From assembly GCA_050943595.1 (NCBI GenBank), contig JBMNPM010000011.1, forward strand, positions 1 to 46,958: a DNA stretch of 46,958 nt, written 5' to 3'. The first letter of the stretch is position 1, and the number at the start of each line of letters is the position of its first letter. This stretch comes from JAXGXJ01 sp050943595 (GTDB lineage Bacteria > Actinomycetota > Thermoleophilia > RBG-16-64-13). A model generated the notes under the pieces. It worked only from the letters and a program-made list of their open reading frames with translations, did no database searches and was not told the DNA's origin. A program made the position numbers and the translations under genes. Of this stretch, positions 1 through 7,922 are shown in pieces.

Positions 1-624
1 ACCTACCTCAACGACCTGGCCTTACTCCTTCATGACACCAATCGCCACGCCGAAGCCGAACCCCTCTTGCGCCGGGCTCTTAAGATCAACGAGCGCAGCT
101 ACGGACCCGGGCATCCCCGGGTTGCCGCGTGCCTCAACAACCTGGCCCTGCTCCTTGAGGACACCAACCGCCATGCCGAGGCCGAGCCCCTCATACACCG
201 GGCTCTGGAGATCGACGAGCGTAGCTACGGACCCGAGCATCCCCGGGTCGCCACCGGCCTCAACAACCTGGCCATGCTTCTTCATAACACCAATCGCCCG
301 GCCGAGGCTGAGCCGCTCATGCGCCGGGCTCTAGAGATCAACGAGCGTAGTTACGGACCTGAGGACCCCCGGGTTGCCGCGTGCCTCAGCAACCTGGCTG
401 TGCTCCTTCATGACATCAACCGCCACGCCGAGGCCGAGCCTCTCATGCGCCGGGCTCTTAAGATACTGCTCAAGTCCAGCAGAGCCATGGGGCACCCGCA
501 TCCACACCTGTATGGGGCTCTCGGAAACTATGTTGGCTTACTCGAAGAAATGGGCAGGTCGAGTGATGAGATCCGCCGAATCGTGGCCAAACTGCTCGGC
601 AAATGCGGGTTCGCAATCGGTTAG
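1..624 (+). CDS. Tetratricopeptide-repeat protein (kinesin light chain type), 5' truncated
   Basis: The reading frame is open from the first base, so the start lies outside the window; 207 residues are visible. It consists of 42-residue repeats with the core NNLAxLLxDTNRHAEAEPL followed by RRALxIxERSYGPxHPRVA, the pattern of TPR_10/TPR_12 (kinesin-light-chain-like) repeats. The DNA repeats exactly every 126 bases: the SYGP codons begin at 97, 223 and 349. The final repeat decays near 475 and is followed by a non-repeat tail of about 45 residues ending CGFAIG. Such proteins are protein-protein interaction scaffolds, often fused at the N-terminus to an NTPase or protease domain; any such domain here is off the edge. 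The function is unknown. Confidence 0.85.
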   Translation, partial: TYLNDLALLLHDTNRHAEAEPLLRRALKINERSYGPGHPRVAACLNNLALLLEDTNRHAEAEPLIHRALEIDERSYGPEHPRVATGLNNLAMLLHNTNRPAEAEPLMRRALEINERSYGPEDPRVAACLSNLAVLLHDINRHAEAEPLMRRALKILLKSSRAMGHPHPHLYGALGNYVGLLEEMGRSSDEIRRIVAKLLGKCGFAIG

Positions 625-888
625 AAGGGGCGGGGGCTAGGAAAGAGGGGAGCGATCACATCCTCGGCAAGAGGGTGAAGAGAGGTGCAGAGGGCAAAAC
701 CCAGATCATCAATGCCCTCGTGCCTCCGGACGAGGTAGAGTTGCCCGGGACTTGCCCCGTTGAGAGAGGGCATCCTCGATCATCTCATCAACTCCACCTT
801 CCATGTGGACATGGAAGGCAAGAACAACCGCCCGCACAAGCGCCTCGGATAGGCGGTCGAGCTTGTCAGGGGAGGTGAGAAGAGCTTG
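625..888. other. Intergenic stretch with no recognisable gene
   Basis: This is the gap between the TPR gene and the IS30 remnant. A 64-codon open frame exists on the minus strand (709-903), but it starts inside the terminal repeat of the insertion element, has no ribosome binding site and matches no family I know. No hairpin terminator is obvious. Confidence 0.4.
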
Positions 889-928
889 TCGTTGCCGGTG
901 CAAAACTGACCCACTTCTGCCGGGCAGG
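889..928 (+). repeat. Left terminal inverted repeat of the IS30 remnant
   Basis: This end matches the reverse complement of 1943-1982 with only a few mismatches, including an unbroken core from TGACCC to GCCGGGC. Confidence 0.85.
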
Positions 929-970
929 TTCTAGACTTCGTCGCAACATTTCAATTGGCGGAGGTTGCGA

Positions 971-1928
971 ATGAGTCGTCGTGGACGAAAGCGTAGATTG
1001 GCCGTTGAGGACGAGTACTGGCGGCTGATAGGTTCGGGAGTCGGGACGGTTGAGGCCTGTCGCCGGGTGGGGATCGGTCGCCGCACTGGCTATCGGTGGC
1101 GTGCTGAACATGGGGGAGCATGCCGCCGACTCGTCTCGGCCGCGAGGCGAGCGGCCGCCACCTCTCTTTGTTGGAACGGGAACGTATCGTTACTCTTCGC
1201 CGCATGGGGCTGGGGGTACGCGCCACCTCACGGGAACTCGGTCGAAGCTCTTCGACGGTTTCACGGGAGCTCAAGCGCAACGTTCGCCCCCATGACCGCG
1301 GCGTCTACGAGAGACCATCTACCAGGCCCTCTATCACGCCCATAAGACCGGGGTGTCTACTATTTTGGGGCAGGGCCAGTTCCTCCTACCCGGCCGACTC
1401 ATCCACGAGCGTCCCTGTGTGATCGAATCTCACATGCGTTACGGCGACTGGGAGGGGAGATCTCATCATGGGCACCGGAGCCCGAACAGCAGTCATCACC
1501 CTGGCCCGAACGCCGTAGCCGCTACGTGCATCTCGTCGGTCTCCCGGAGGGGCACGGGGCAAACACGGTGGTAAGAGCACCTGCACCTGTCCCTGCAGCC
1601 ATCCCCGCGGCATTCCGTCGCACGTTCACGTGGGACCAAGGGGGCGAGATGGCCAACCATCACTAGGTCGCCGAGTACTTCACGGAAGGTGTCTTCTTTA
1701 CCGAACCCGGTAGTCCCTGGCAGAAAGCAACCGTGGAGAATACCAACGGGCTGATCCGGCAGTACCTGCCCAAACACGTAAGCGTTGCCCGTCACGAGAG
1801 TGAACTCGACGCGATCGCAAAAGCGGTTGAATCACCGGCCGCGCAAGACCCACCAATGGCGTTCGCCTGCCGAGGTCTTGGCCGCAGGAGTGGCCCATTC
1901 GGGACATGGTGTTGTTTTGACTACTTGA
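971..1928 (+). pseudogene. IS30-family transposase, frameshifted and internally deleted
   Basis: Fragments of one IS30 transposase follow each other in the right order but in different frames. The N-terminus (MSRRGRKRRLAVEDEYW, from 971) is followed by the helix-turn-helix segment RATSRELGRSSSTVSREL (about 1225-1280) and HDRGVYE. ETIYQALYH appears near 1313, IESHMRYGDWEG near 1425-1455, FTWDQGGEMA near 1625 and WQKATVENTNGLIRQYLPKH near 1720-1780. The C-terminus resembles the family pattern of PRKTHQWRSPAEVLA and stops at 1926-1928. DWEG and TWDQG surround catalytic acidic residues of the DDE core. A segment normally lying between HDRGVYE and ETIYQALYH (some tens of residues) is missing, and there is a stop after MANHH. 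The gene is inactive. Confidence 0.85.
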
Positions 1929-1942
1929 ATTCACCCCTGAAT

Positions 1943-1982
1943 CCGCCCGGCAGAAGTGGGTCAATTTCAAACCGGCATTGAC
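1943..1982 (-). repeat. Right terminal inverted repeat of the IS30 remnant
   Basis: This is the inverted partner of the repeat at 889-928. It marks the outer end of the element just after the transposase stop. Confidence 0.85.
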
Positions 1983-2039
1983 AACAGCACGGGCCCTTCT
2001 GGCTCTCCTGGTGCCACGAGTTGGTCTTAGTATCGGCCC

Positions 2040-2082
2040 ACCCTTCGATCAGCACGGGTTTCGACAGCACTGATCGAAGGGT
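2040..2082. promoter_or_regulatory. Perfect 13-bp inverted repeat upstream of nitroreductase
   Basis: ACCCTTCGATCAG at 2040-2052 is exactly repeated in inverted orientation at 2070-2082, with a 17-base loop. It lies between the IS30 end and the nitroreductase start at 2124. No T-tract follows on the plus strand, so an operator or a 5' leader hairpin is as likely as a terminator. The role is inferred only from position. Confidence 0.5.
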
Positions 2083-2123
2083 AGTTGTCTTGTAGCTAGG
2101 ACCGACAATCACCGGAGGGTTTT

Positions 2124-2624
2124 ATGAGTATCATCTTGAGCCGTCGCAGCGTCCGCAAGTACACCGGGGAGAGGGTAACCGACGATCAGGTCACTGAGCT
2201 CCTAAAGGCAGCGATGAGCGCGCCGTCGGCAGGTAACCAGCAACCCTGGCACTTCGTGGTCGTCAGAAGCCAGGAAGTCCTTGATCGTATTTCTGCCGTT
2301 CATCCCTATGCGGCCATGGCATCACACGCTTCAGTGGTGATCGCGGTTTGTGGAGACCCAACCGGCCTAAAATGGGCGGACTATTGGGTCCAGGATTGTT
2401 CGGCTGCTACCGAGAATGTGCTGCTGGCCGCCCATGAGATGGGCCTGGGGGCGGTCTGGCTGGGGGTTTATCCGATCGAGGAACGGGTCGAAGATATCAG
2501 AGAGCTTCTGAGGCTCCCCCGGCAAGTCATCCCCTTATCTTTGGTCGCGGTCGGATATCCTGCCGAGTCGCATCCGGCGGCGGATCGTTTCGACGCCGGT
2601 CGTGTGCACTACGATCAGTGGTAG
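2124..2624 (+). CDS. Nitroreductase family protein (short form)
   Basis: This 166-residue protein belongs to the FMN-dependent nitroreductase superfamily, which uses NAD(P)H to reduce nitro, quinone or related groups and usually acts as a cytoplasmic dimer. The N-terminal RRSVRKYTGERV and the following APSAGNQQPWHFVVV are the FMN phosphate- and ring-contacting segments. The later MGLGAVWLGVYP and VAVGYPAE match the C-terminal part of the fold. The length is typical of the minimal family members found in anaerobes. The ATG start is supported by GGAGG seven bases upstream. Its substrate cannot be predicted. It stands alone between an IS remnant and a convergent signalling gene. Confidence 0.9.
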   Translation: MSIILSRRSVRKYTGERVTDDQVTELLKAAMSAPSAGNQQPWHFVVVRSQEVLDRISAVHPYAAMASHASVVIAVCGDPTGLKWADYWVQDCSAATENVLLAAHEMGLGAVWLGVYPIEERVEDIRELLRLPRQVIPLSLVAVGYPAESHPAADRFDAGRVHYDQW

Positions 2625-2740
2625 CCGGGTCACCTGGGCTGGTTGCGGTTCACACACCGTTGCCATTTTGCCATAGTGTGCAGTCCGCATGAGGCTGCCG
2701 GCCGGATGCCCACCGCTCACTCTCAAAGCGCCCAGCGATC

Positions 2741-4903
2741 TCACGTCGACACCTGCCTGGCGGCCTTGTGATTACCGGCGAGCTTGGCGGCCATGAAGTG
2801 CGCCTCCGAGTCCGCCGTGACCTCCAGCATCAGCTTAACCATCTGCGGGTCAAACTGCCTACCTGCCCAACGCAGCAATTCCTGGTTGGCCTGTTCGAAG
2901 CTCAAGGCTTTGTGGTAGGGACGATCATCGGTCATAGCATCGTAGGCATCACAGATAGCGATGAGACGACCTTCCAGCGGTATGTCCTCACCGGCCAGTC
3001 CGTGTGGATAGCCCGAGCCATCCCAGCGTTCGTGGTGGGATTCGATCCAGGGCAGAAGTTCTTGTTTGGGTATGGCGCTTAGGATGTTCACTCCCAAGGT
3101 AGGGTGGGCCTTGATCTGCTCATACTCTGTCGGTTCCAGTCTTCCGGGCTTACGCAATATGGCGTCGGGGATACCGATCTTGCCTATGTCGTGAAGCAGG
3201 GCCGCCGTCTCCAGATCTCGGATGTGCGTCTCCTTTAGTCCCATGTGTGTAGCGAGGGCCACCACGAAGCTGGCCACTCGACGAGAGTGTTGTTCGGTAT
3301 AGGCGTCGCGGGCGTCCACGGCGGCGGCCAGCATGTGCACCATATCGAAGTAGGCTTCCTCTTCCAAAAGCGAGATGCGCTGTTCGGGACCCAGGGCCTG
3401 CACCAGATCAGGGTCAAACACCACCACCTGACCTCGACCGTGAAACTTGGCCCAATAGAGGGCACCGTCGGCTTTGGATACCAGATCCTCACGGGTGGCG
3501 GCGTGGTCGGGGAGAGTGGCGATCCCGATAGAGGCATTAGTAATGATGGGGCAGATGTCATCGGGTTCTACTATCTCAGCTTGGAACCTGAGGGCGGCAT
3601 TGTAGGCAGATAGTGAGTCGGTGTCGGGCATGATGAAGGCAAACTCATCGCCTCCCACCCGGCAGACAACGGTGTCCTCCCTGGCAGCTATTTTTAACTT
3701 GGTGGCTATTGCCCGGATACGCAAATCGCCCACCGAGTGTCCGTAAATGTTGTTGATCTGATCAAAGTCGTCTAGATCCATCATGGCTATAGACAGCGGG
3801 GTGCCGTCATGCAAAGCCCGTTTGGTCTCCACCTCCAGACTCTCGTGGAAGTGACGATGGTTGCTCAAGTTGGTGAGAGAGTCGGTGGTGGAATGCAGGC
3901 GTAGGGAAGTGTTTTCGATGGCCACAATGAAAGCACGGCCGATAGTTCCTACAGTACACATAACAATACTTATGCCCAGTATGTTCTTGCCTAGATGGTC
4001 GCCTTCCCATAGGGCCCATACACTTACAAATACCGGTATACATAAGAAGATGATAATTGTTAATACAAGCGCTGCTCGAGGTGACAATTCTCGCTGTCTA
4101 GGAATCCAAAGTCTTGGGGAAGTGCGCCAGGTGACATATCTATATGCGGCCGCCGTCAGTCCGGCGATATAGTACAGAAACCAGGGCATAGAGTGGATCC
4201 CGAGTCCAGGTTCAACTTTTATGCCGAATAACTCAATTATGAAAGTATGCCCTGCGGATAGCGAGACGAAAGCCAGGGTAACCATCAAGGATTTCATCCA
4301 CGGTGTGCGCCAGCTGACACGAAAGACAAGGAGCGTCAGTGTTGTTCCCGCTACAAACGGGAAGTTCATGATCGTTGGTAGGTCGGCAAGCATGGGAGGA
4401 CTGCCCGGCCTGCCGTAGATAGGGTGCAGCATGAAAGTAAACAGAGCCGCAATGGCAAAACCTATCAACATGATCAGTTCGGAGCCGTGCCTGACCTGCT
4501 GCAGACGCGAGGATCGAGGGGATTTGGTGAACCAGAGTACGGCTCCAAAACCGGCTATCAGTGCGGCAGACCGTAGCAAAGTCGAAAGTGGCATCTCCGA
4601 CGCCGCCGTGATGCTGCTGGAGTCGTCGATCGAGTGTATGCAGGCATTCCCAATCGCAGAGAGGGCGAATGCGACGGCCATCATCGCCCAGCCGGCACGT
4701 TCCTGTCGGTACGTATTTTTGGCAACCACCGTGCACATCGCTACGCTCGCAACGACCACGCTGAAATACACGATGTAGGCAACGAGGTTGCGGATGTCAC
4801 GTACTGGAATTTGATGGACGAGCACCCACAGGACTGCCCCGATTGCGGGAAATCCAAACCACGGCGCTAGGCGGCCCAAAAATCCTACCCGGGGTTTCAT
4901 CAT
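2741..4903 (-). CDS. Membrane-bound GGDEF/HD-GYP cyclic-di-GMP turnover protein
   Basis: This 720-residue protein combines the two opposing cyclic-di-GMP activities. The first 330 or so residues are hydrophobic, with about eight predicted membrane helices, and probably form an integral sensor. A diguanylate cyclase domain follows (about 340-500) with the intact signature RVGGDEF and the upstream DLDDFDQINNIYGH. An HD-GYP phosphodiesterase domain (about 525-690) has LLHDIGKIGIPD and HHERWDGSGYPHGL, so its metal ligands appear intact. The product-inhibition I-site (RxxD ahead of GGDEF) reads REDT, so feedback inhibition may be lost. The start is ATGATG at 4901-4903; no strong ribosome site is visible. 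It is monocistronic as far as can be seen. Confidence 0.93.
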   Translation of the reverse strand: MMKPRVGFLGRLAPWFGFPAIGAVLWVLVHQIPVRDIRNLVAYIVYFSVVVASVAMCTVVAKNTYRQERAGWAMMAVAFALSAIGNACIHSIDDSSSITAASEMPLSTLLRSAALIAGFGAVLWFTKSPRSSRLQQVRHGSELIMLIGFAIAALFTFMLHPIYGRPGSPPMLADLPTIMNFPFVAGTTLTLLVFRVSWRTPWMKSLMVTLAFVSLSAGHTFIIELFGIKVEPGLGIHSMPWFLYYIAGLTAAAYRYVTWRTSPRLWIPRQRELSPRAALVLTIIIFLCIPVFVSVWALWEGDHLGKNILGISIVMCTVGTIGRAFIVAIENTSLRLHSTTDSLTNLSNHRHFHESLEVETKRALHDGTPLSIAMMDLDDFDQINNIYGHSVGDLRIRAIATKLKIAAREDTVVCRVGGDEFAFIMPDTDSLSAYNAALRFQAEIVEPDDICPIITNASIGIATLPDHAATREDLVSKADGALYWAKFHGRGQVVVFDPDLVQALGPEQRISLLEEEAYFDMVHMLAAAVDARDAYTEQHSRRVASFVVALATHMGLKETHIRDLETAALLHDIGKIGIPDAILRKPGRLEPTEYEQIKAHPTLGVNILSAIPKQELLPWIESHHERWDGSGYPHGLAGEDIPLEGRLIAICDAYDAMTDDRPYHKALSFEQANQELLRWAGRQFDPQMVKLMLEVTADSEAHFMAAKLAGNHKAARQVST

Positions 4904-4965
4904 TGAGCGGAGACCCGGTGGCCCCCGCTGAGCTCCTTTATCTAATGAGGAGTAGGCTAAATTTT

Positions 4966-4993
4966 ATTTTATGCTGGTCGTGGTAATTGTAAA
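4966..4993 (-). promoter_or_regulatory. Candidate promoter of the GGDEF/HD-GYP gene
   Basis: On the minus strand TTTACA (4988-4993) and TAAAAT (4966-4971) are separated by 16 bases. They lie about 63 bases upstream of the start codon, in an unusually AT-rich stretch. This was assigned by consensus only. Confidence 0.4.
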
Positions 4994-5029
4994 CTACAAG
5001 GAGTGATACTGCTTAGCGCCGGGTATTCT

Positions 5030-5580
5030 CGGATCCTTCTGGCGCCCTATCGACAGCTTTTGCGTAGCCCTTGAGGACTTGCCTAATAGCGATGGACGGC
5101 CTGGATGAGAAGGCGGGCAAACGGATTCCTGGTCGAGAGATGACCGCTCGGTTTCGTCGCACTATTCCCGGGTATACTCGGTAATGAGCTGGGACTTCTT
5201 CGTTATCTCTCGGCAGGACACCCAAGGGCGCTCCCTCCTCGTGCCTAGGGGGCATCGAAGTGCTGTCCATTGGTTTGTGGCCGCTGAGGATGCGCTGGGA
5301 TGGGGATGAGGTGTATCCAGGCGCGTCTTGAGAGGTGCATGAGGTTCTGTTTGCAGGCCAATGCCTTCTCGTGTTGTATACAAATGGTGTGATAAAAGTG
5401 CGTCGTGATGGGGGCTCTTTGGTGAGAAGCGCCTGCGGAAGCTCTTGGGCCGCAAGTGCTTGTCGCTGGAACGGCTTTCCTGCTCGATCATCGATCAGAT
5501 CTTGGCCTTCTCAGAGGGGGGCACTCAAGGATGGCATGGCCATCCTTGCTTTGTTGCTCAGGGAGGCTGAGGGCACGTGA
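5030..5580 (+). pseudogene. Relic of an RsbU/SpoIIE-type PP2C serine phosphatase (C-terminal part)
   Basis: No intact frame exists, but consecutive pieces in different frames follow the usual order of the C-terminal half of this phosphatase domain. The pieces are ELGLLRYLSAGHP (about 5185-5225), LGMGMRCIQARLE (about 5299-5335), GQCLLVLYTNGVIKVRRDGG (about 5360-5415), LFGEKRLRKLLG (about 5418-5455), SIIDQILAFSEGG (about 5485-5525), and LKDGMAILALLLREAEGT ending with TGA at 5578-5580. Intact relatives read roughly SAGHPPP, LLLYTDGVTEAR, LFGEERL and DDVALLAL. At least two or three frameshifts and several stops make it non-functional. The intact family dephosphorylates anti-anti-sigma factors. 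Confidence 0.6.
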
Positions 5581-5640
5581 GATGTGCGATGGTCGGCGAC
5601 GCATCATATGAGAACCCATAATCGTTCTGGAGGTAGTTTG

Positions 5641-5976
5641 ATGGAACCCGTCACGAAGTCTGGACCTTGTGTCGTGTGTGGGCAACTTACGGACACGGGT
5701 TGCGGCTTTTCTGGTGAACCTGGGTACATCACCGGCTTTCTGACGTTCCTAGGTGTCTCGGAGGAGAGGGCTACGGCTATGATGCAGCGTGGGCCGGGGG
5801 CCTCGTCGGAGAAGGAAGTGGCGGTCGTCTTCTTGGTCTGTGAGGACTGTGCGCGGAGAGTCAATGAAAACATCGCTCCGGGGGCCCCGCCTTTCCGCGT
5901 AGGGTCGGTATCTTCATCTGAAGAGCGTATGCCCGGATACAGGCAGCCTGGACACAGGCAACCCTCGGAAAAGTAG
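5641..5976 (+). CDS. Small hypothetical protein with two Cys pairs
   Basis: This protein of 111 residues has no family I recognise. It starts at the ATG at 5641, where GGAGGT lies a few bases upstream; a longer frame begins earlier at 5584 but lacks this site. Cysteines are arranged as CVVC near the N-terminus and CEDC in the middle, spaced like a four-Cys metal-binding knuckle. Another Cys lies in TGCGF. The tail is rich in Pro, Arg, Gln and Ser (PGYRQPGHRQPSEK) and probably disordered. A zinc-binding role is inference. It follows the phosphatase relic by 60 bases and is not obviously in an operon. Confidence 0.65.
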   Translation: MEPVTKSGPCVVCGQLTDTGCGFSGEPGYITGFLTFLGVSEERATAMMQRGPGASSEKEVAVVFLVCEDCARRVNENIAPGAPPFRVGSVSSSEERMPGYRQPGHRQPSEK

Positions 5977-6177
5977 GCGGGCTGAGAGGGGTGCGCAGGT
6001 CCGCCGCGAATATTAGGGATGCGGCGATGCCCGTCCTGTACGGGAACGCCGGTAGTCGGCGCCTGCTCCTTGTGGCTGCCATGTGGTTTGTGTATTGGTC
6101 TTCTGGGCCGTACGATGCCGGCTGATGTGGTGTCGGCGACGGCGGTGACGGTCTAAACGTAACAGAAAGGATTGGGT

Positions 6178-7476
6178 GTGCGAGCAAAGCGAAGAGAGGC
6201 CGGAGGGGCTTCGGCGGCGGCGATAGGGCTGGGTCTTCTGGCGTTCATTCTGATACTGGCCCTCGCCACGCCTGCCCGCGCGGCGTCCTTCAAGGACGTC
6301 GGCGACGCTGAATGGTTTTCGGAAGCGGTGCAGGTCCTCTCGGATAAGGGGATCATACAAGGAAAGGCCGATGGGACCTTTAGGCCCTACGATCCCATCA
6401 CTCGCGCTGAGTTGACGGTTATCATAAGCCGATGTCTCGAATTGGCGCCGGGCTTGTCCCATCCCTTCACCGACCTGCCTTCCGGAGCCTGGTTTGAACC
6501 GGCGGTGGCGGCACTTTTCAAGACCGGCATCGTCCAAGGGGTCTCACCGACTAAATTCGACCCCAGTGGAAGGGTGTCACGACAGCAGGCGGCCAGTTTT
6601 GTTATGCGGACACTCATGTACCGGCTGGATGAGCAATCGGCCGGAGCTTCGGACGCAGCCCTCTCCCCGTCGGATTCGGGGCCGTGGCTGCAAGGGTTTC
6701 CCGACCGAGGCTTCATAGCGGCCGCCCACCAGAATGCGGTTGCCAACGCGTATCGTCTACGGGTGGTGTCGGGCCAGTCTGACGGCCGTTTCTACCCGTT
6801 GGCCCAGGTGACACGTGCCCAGAGTGCCGGAATGCTCTACACAGCCCTTTTTGCGAGTCCTGCTCCATTGACCAATCCCCCCGCCCCGAGATCGACGAAT
6901 CCTGCCTATCCGGATGCCCGCGTGGGCGTGCGGGGCCCCCAGGTTGCGTGGCTGGAGCAGCGACTTACCGATCTGACGTACCGTCCAGGGGCTATTGACG
7001 GTGTGTTTGATGAGCGCACGCGACATGCGGTTATCGCCTTCCAAAAATGGGAGGGGTTGAGTCGTGATGGTGTGGTAGGGGCGAAGACATGGGTGCGGTT
7101 GGCGACGGCCACGCAACCTACACCTGCTCGGAGTCGCTCAGGTGTGTGGATCGAGGTCAACAAGACTAAACAAGTATTTCTCTACATCGTAAACGGGACG
7201 GTGAAGAGAACTCTCCCCACGTCGACGGGCAAGGCCTTCACCTACCGTTCCGCTCCGTACACCGTGCAGAGGAAGCCGATCGCAGATGGGCCTCGCTACC
7301 GAGCCCTCTATTTGAACCCGGGCAACGTCCTCGCCATTCACGGGTATCCCTCGGTGCCGACGTATCCGGCCAGCGGCGGGTGCATCCGTCTCACCAAGTG
7401 GGATATGGATGATTTAAGGGCTAGAGATAGATTCGATCCCATGATCCCGAACGGGACCCTGGTCTACATCTACTGA
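6178..7476 (+). CDS. Secreted SLH-domain L,D-transpeptidase (paralogue 1)
   Basis: This 432-residue exported wall enzyme starts at the GTG at 6178, seven bases after AGAAAGG; the TTG at 6172 is too close to that site. A signal peptide ends at about residue 35 (TPARA-ASF). Three S-layer-homology repeats follow, including FKDVGDAEWF...GTFRPYDPITRAEL and FTDLPSGAWF. A peptidoglycan-binding domain comes next (GPQVAWLEQRL...IDGVFDERTRHAVIAFQ). The C-terminus is a YkuD L,D-transpeptidase domain whose active site reads IHG...YPASGGCIRL. The Cys and the upstream His are present, but the usual SHGC is SGGC. The enzyme would crosslink or anchor peptidoglycan while bound to wall polymers. A second copy of the same architecture lies at 19710-21068. 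Confidence 0.92.
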   Translation: MRAKRREAGGASAAAIGLGLLAFILILALATPARAASFKDVGDAEWFSEAVQVLSDKGIIQGKADGTFRPYDPITRAELTVIISRCLELAPGLSHPFTDLPSGAWFEPAVAALFKTGIVQGVSPTKFDPSGRVSRQQAASFVMRTLMYRLDEQSAGASDAALSPSDSGPWLQGFPDRGFIAAAHQNAVANAYRLRVVSGQSDGRFYPLAQVTRAQSAGMLYTALFASPAPLTNPPAPRSTNPAYPDARVGVRGPQVAWLEQRLTDLTYRPGAIDGVFDERTRHAVIAFQKWEGLSRDGVVGAKTWVRLATATQPTPARSRSGVWIEVNKTKQVFLYIVNGTVKRTLPTSTGKAFTYRSAPYTVQRKPIADGPRYRALYLNPGNVLAIHGYPSVPTYPASGGCIRLTKWDMDDLRARDRFDPMIPNGTLVYIY

Positions 7477-7484
7477 TAGATCTG

Positions 7485-7570
7485 GACCAACAGGGCGCGG
7501 TGCGTACCGGGCAAGGAGTTGCCGGCCGGTAGCCTCTTAGCGAAGGTGCCCGGACCGCGCCCTGTTGGTC
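7485..7570. terminator. Long hairpin between convergent genes
   Basis: GACCAACAGGGCGCGGT (7485-7501) is perfectly inverted at 7554-7570. After a 5-base bulge the stem continues with CCGGGCA (7507-7513) pairing with TGCCCGG (7547-7553), giving 24 pairs around a 33-base loop. It sits exactly between two convergent genes and touches the stop codon of the minus-strand gene. It probably acts as a bidirectional terminator or RNA stabiliser, although neither side has a U-tract. Confidence 0.6.
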
Positions 7571-7922
7571 AGACGTCGACCACCGAGTCTTCTTCACCGT
7601 AGGGGTTCTGTTCGTAGCGGTCGGCGGCCCAGTCGTTCTCGAACGTGGAGCCGTCAATAACGTAGCGGAAACGGTAGGAGCGGCCTGTCGGAAGATCGAT
7701 CGTTACCGAGAACTGACCGTCTGCCCGACGCTTCATGGGGGTTGCATCCAAAGACCAGTCGTTGAACTCTCCCATTATGCACACGCTCTGCGCGTGAGGG
7801 GCCGCTTCCTTGGGTAGCCTGAAGGTAACCTTGCATACTGGGCGTGTTTTGAGATATCGCTTGGTGATACCTGGGGCGGGAGTCGGTCCGTCGTTCGTGG
7901 TTATTTTTCGTGGTTTCGCCAT
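7569..7922 (-). CDS. Glycogen-binding (CBM48/AMPK-type) domain protein
   Basis: This protein of about 117 residues is almost entirely one early-set/carbohydrate-binding module 48 domain. It has KVTFRLPKEAAPHAQSVCIMGEFNDWSLDATPMKR, then the beta-strands DGQFSVTIDLPTGRSYRFRYVIDG and WAADRYEQNPYG. GEFNDW and RFRYVIDG are the hallmark segments of the glycogen-binding domain of AMPK beta subunits and branching enzymes. There is no catalytic domain, so it may be a carbohydrate-sensing adaptor. The ATG at 7922 lies 10 bases after GGAGG; an upstream ATG at 7946 is also in frame. No glycogen genes are adjacent. Confidence 0.85.
   Translation of the reverse strand: MAKPRKITTNDGPTPAPGITKRYLKTRPVCKVTFRLPKEAAPHAQSVCIMGEFNDWSLDATPMKRRADGQFSVTIDLPTGRSYRFRYVIDGSTFENDWAADRYEQNPYGEEDSVVDV

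Larger units (their letters stand above)
889..1982 (+). mobile_element. Degraded IS30-family insertion sequence
   Basis: The element is bounded by imperfect terminal inverted repeats of about 40 bases, at 889-928 and 1943-1982. They share the identical core TGACCCACTTCTGCCGGGC, inverted at the right end. The total length of about 1.09 kb fits the IS30 family. The interior encodes pieces of one IS30 transposase in several frames, so the copy cannot transpose by itself. Target duplications cannot be assigned with confidence. Confidence 0.85.

Noticed and set aside
1..474. CRISPR array suggested by regular repeats
   Set aside because: The 126-base period encodes TPR repeats in frame; there are no short repeats with unique spacers.
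709..903. 64-codon minus-strand frame upstream of the IS30 remnant
   Set aside because: It begins inside the terminal repeat of the element, has no ribosome site and no recognisable similarity.
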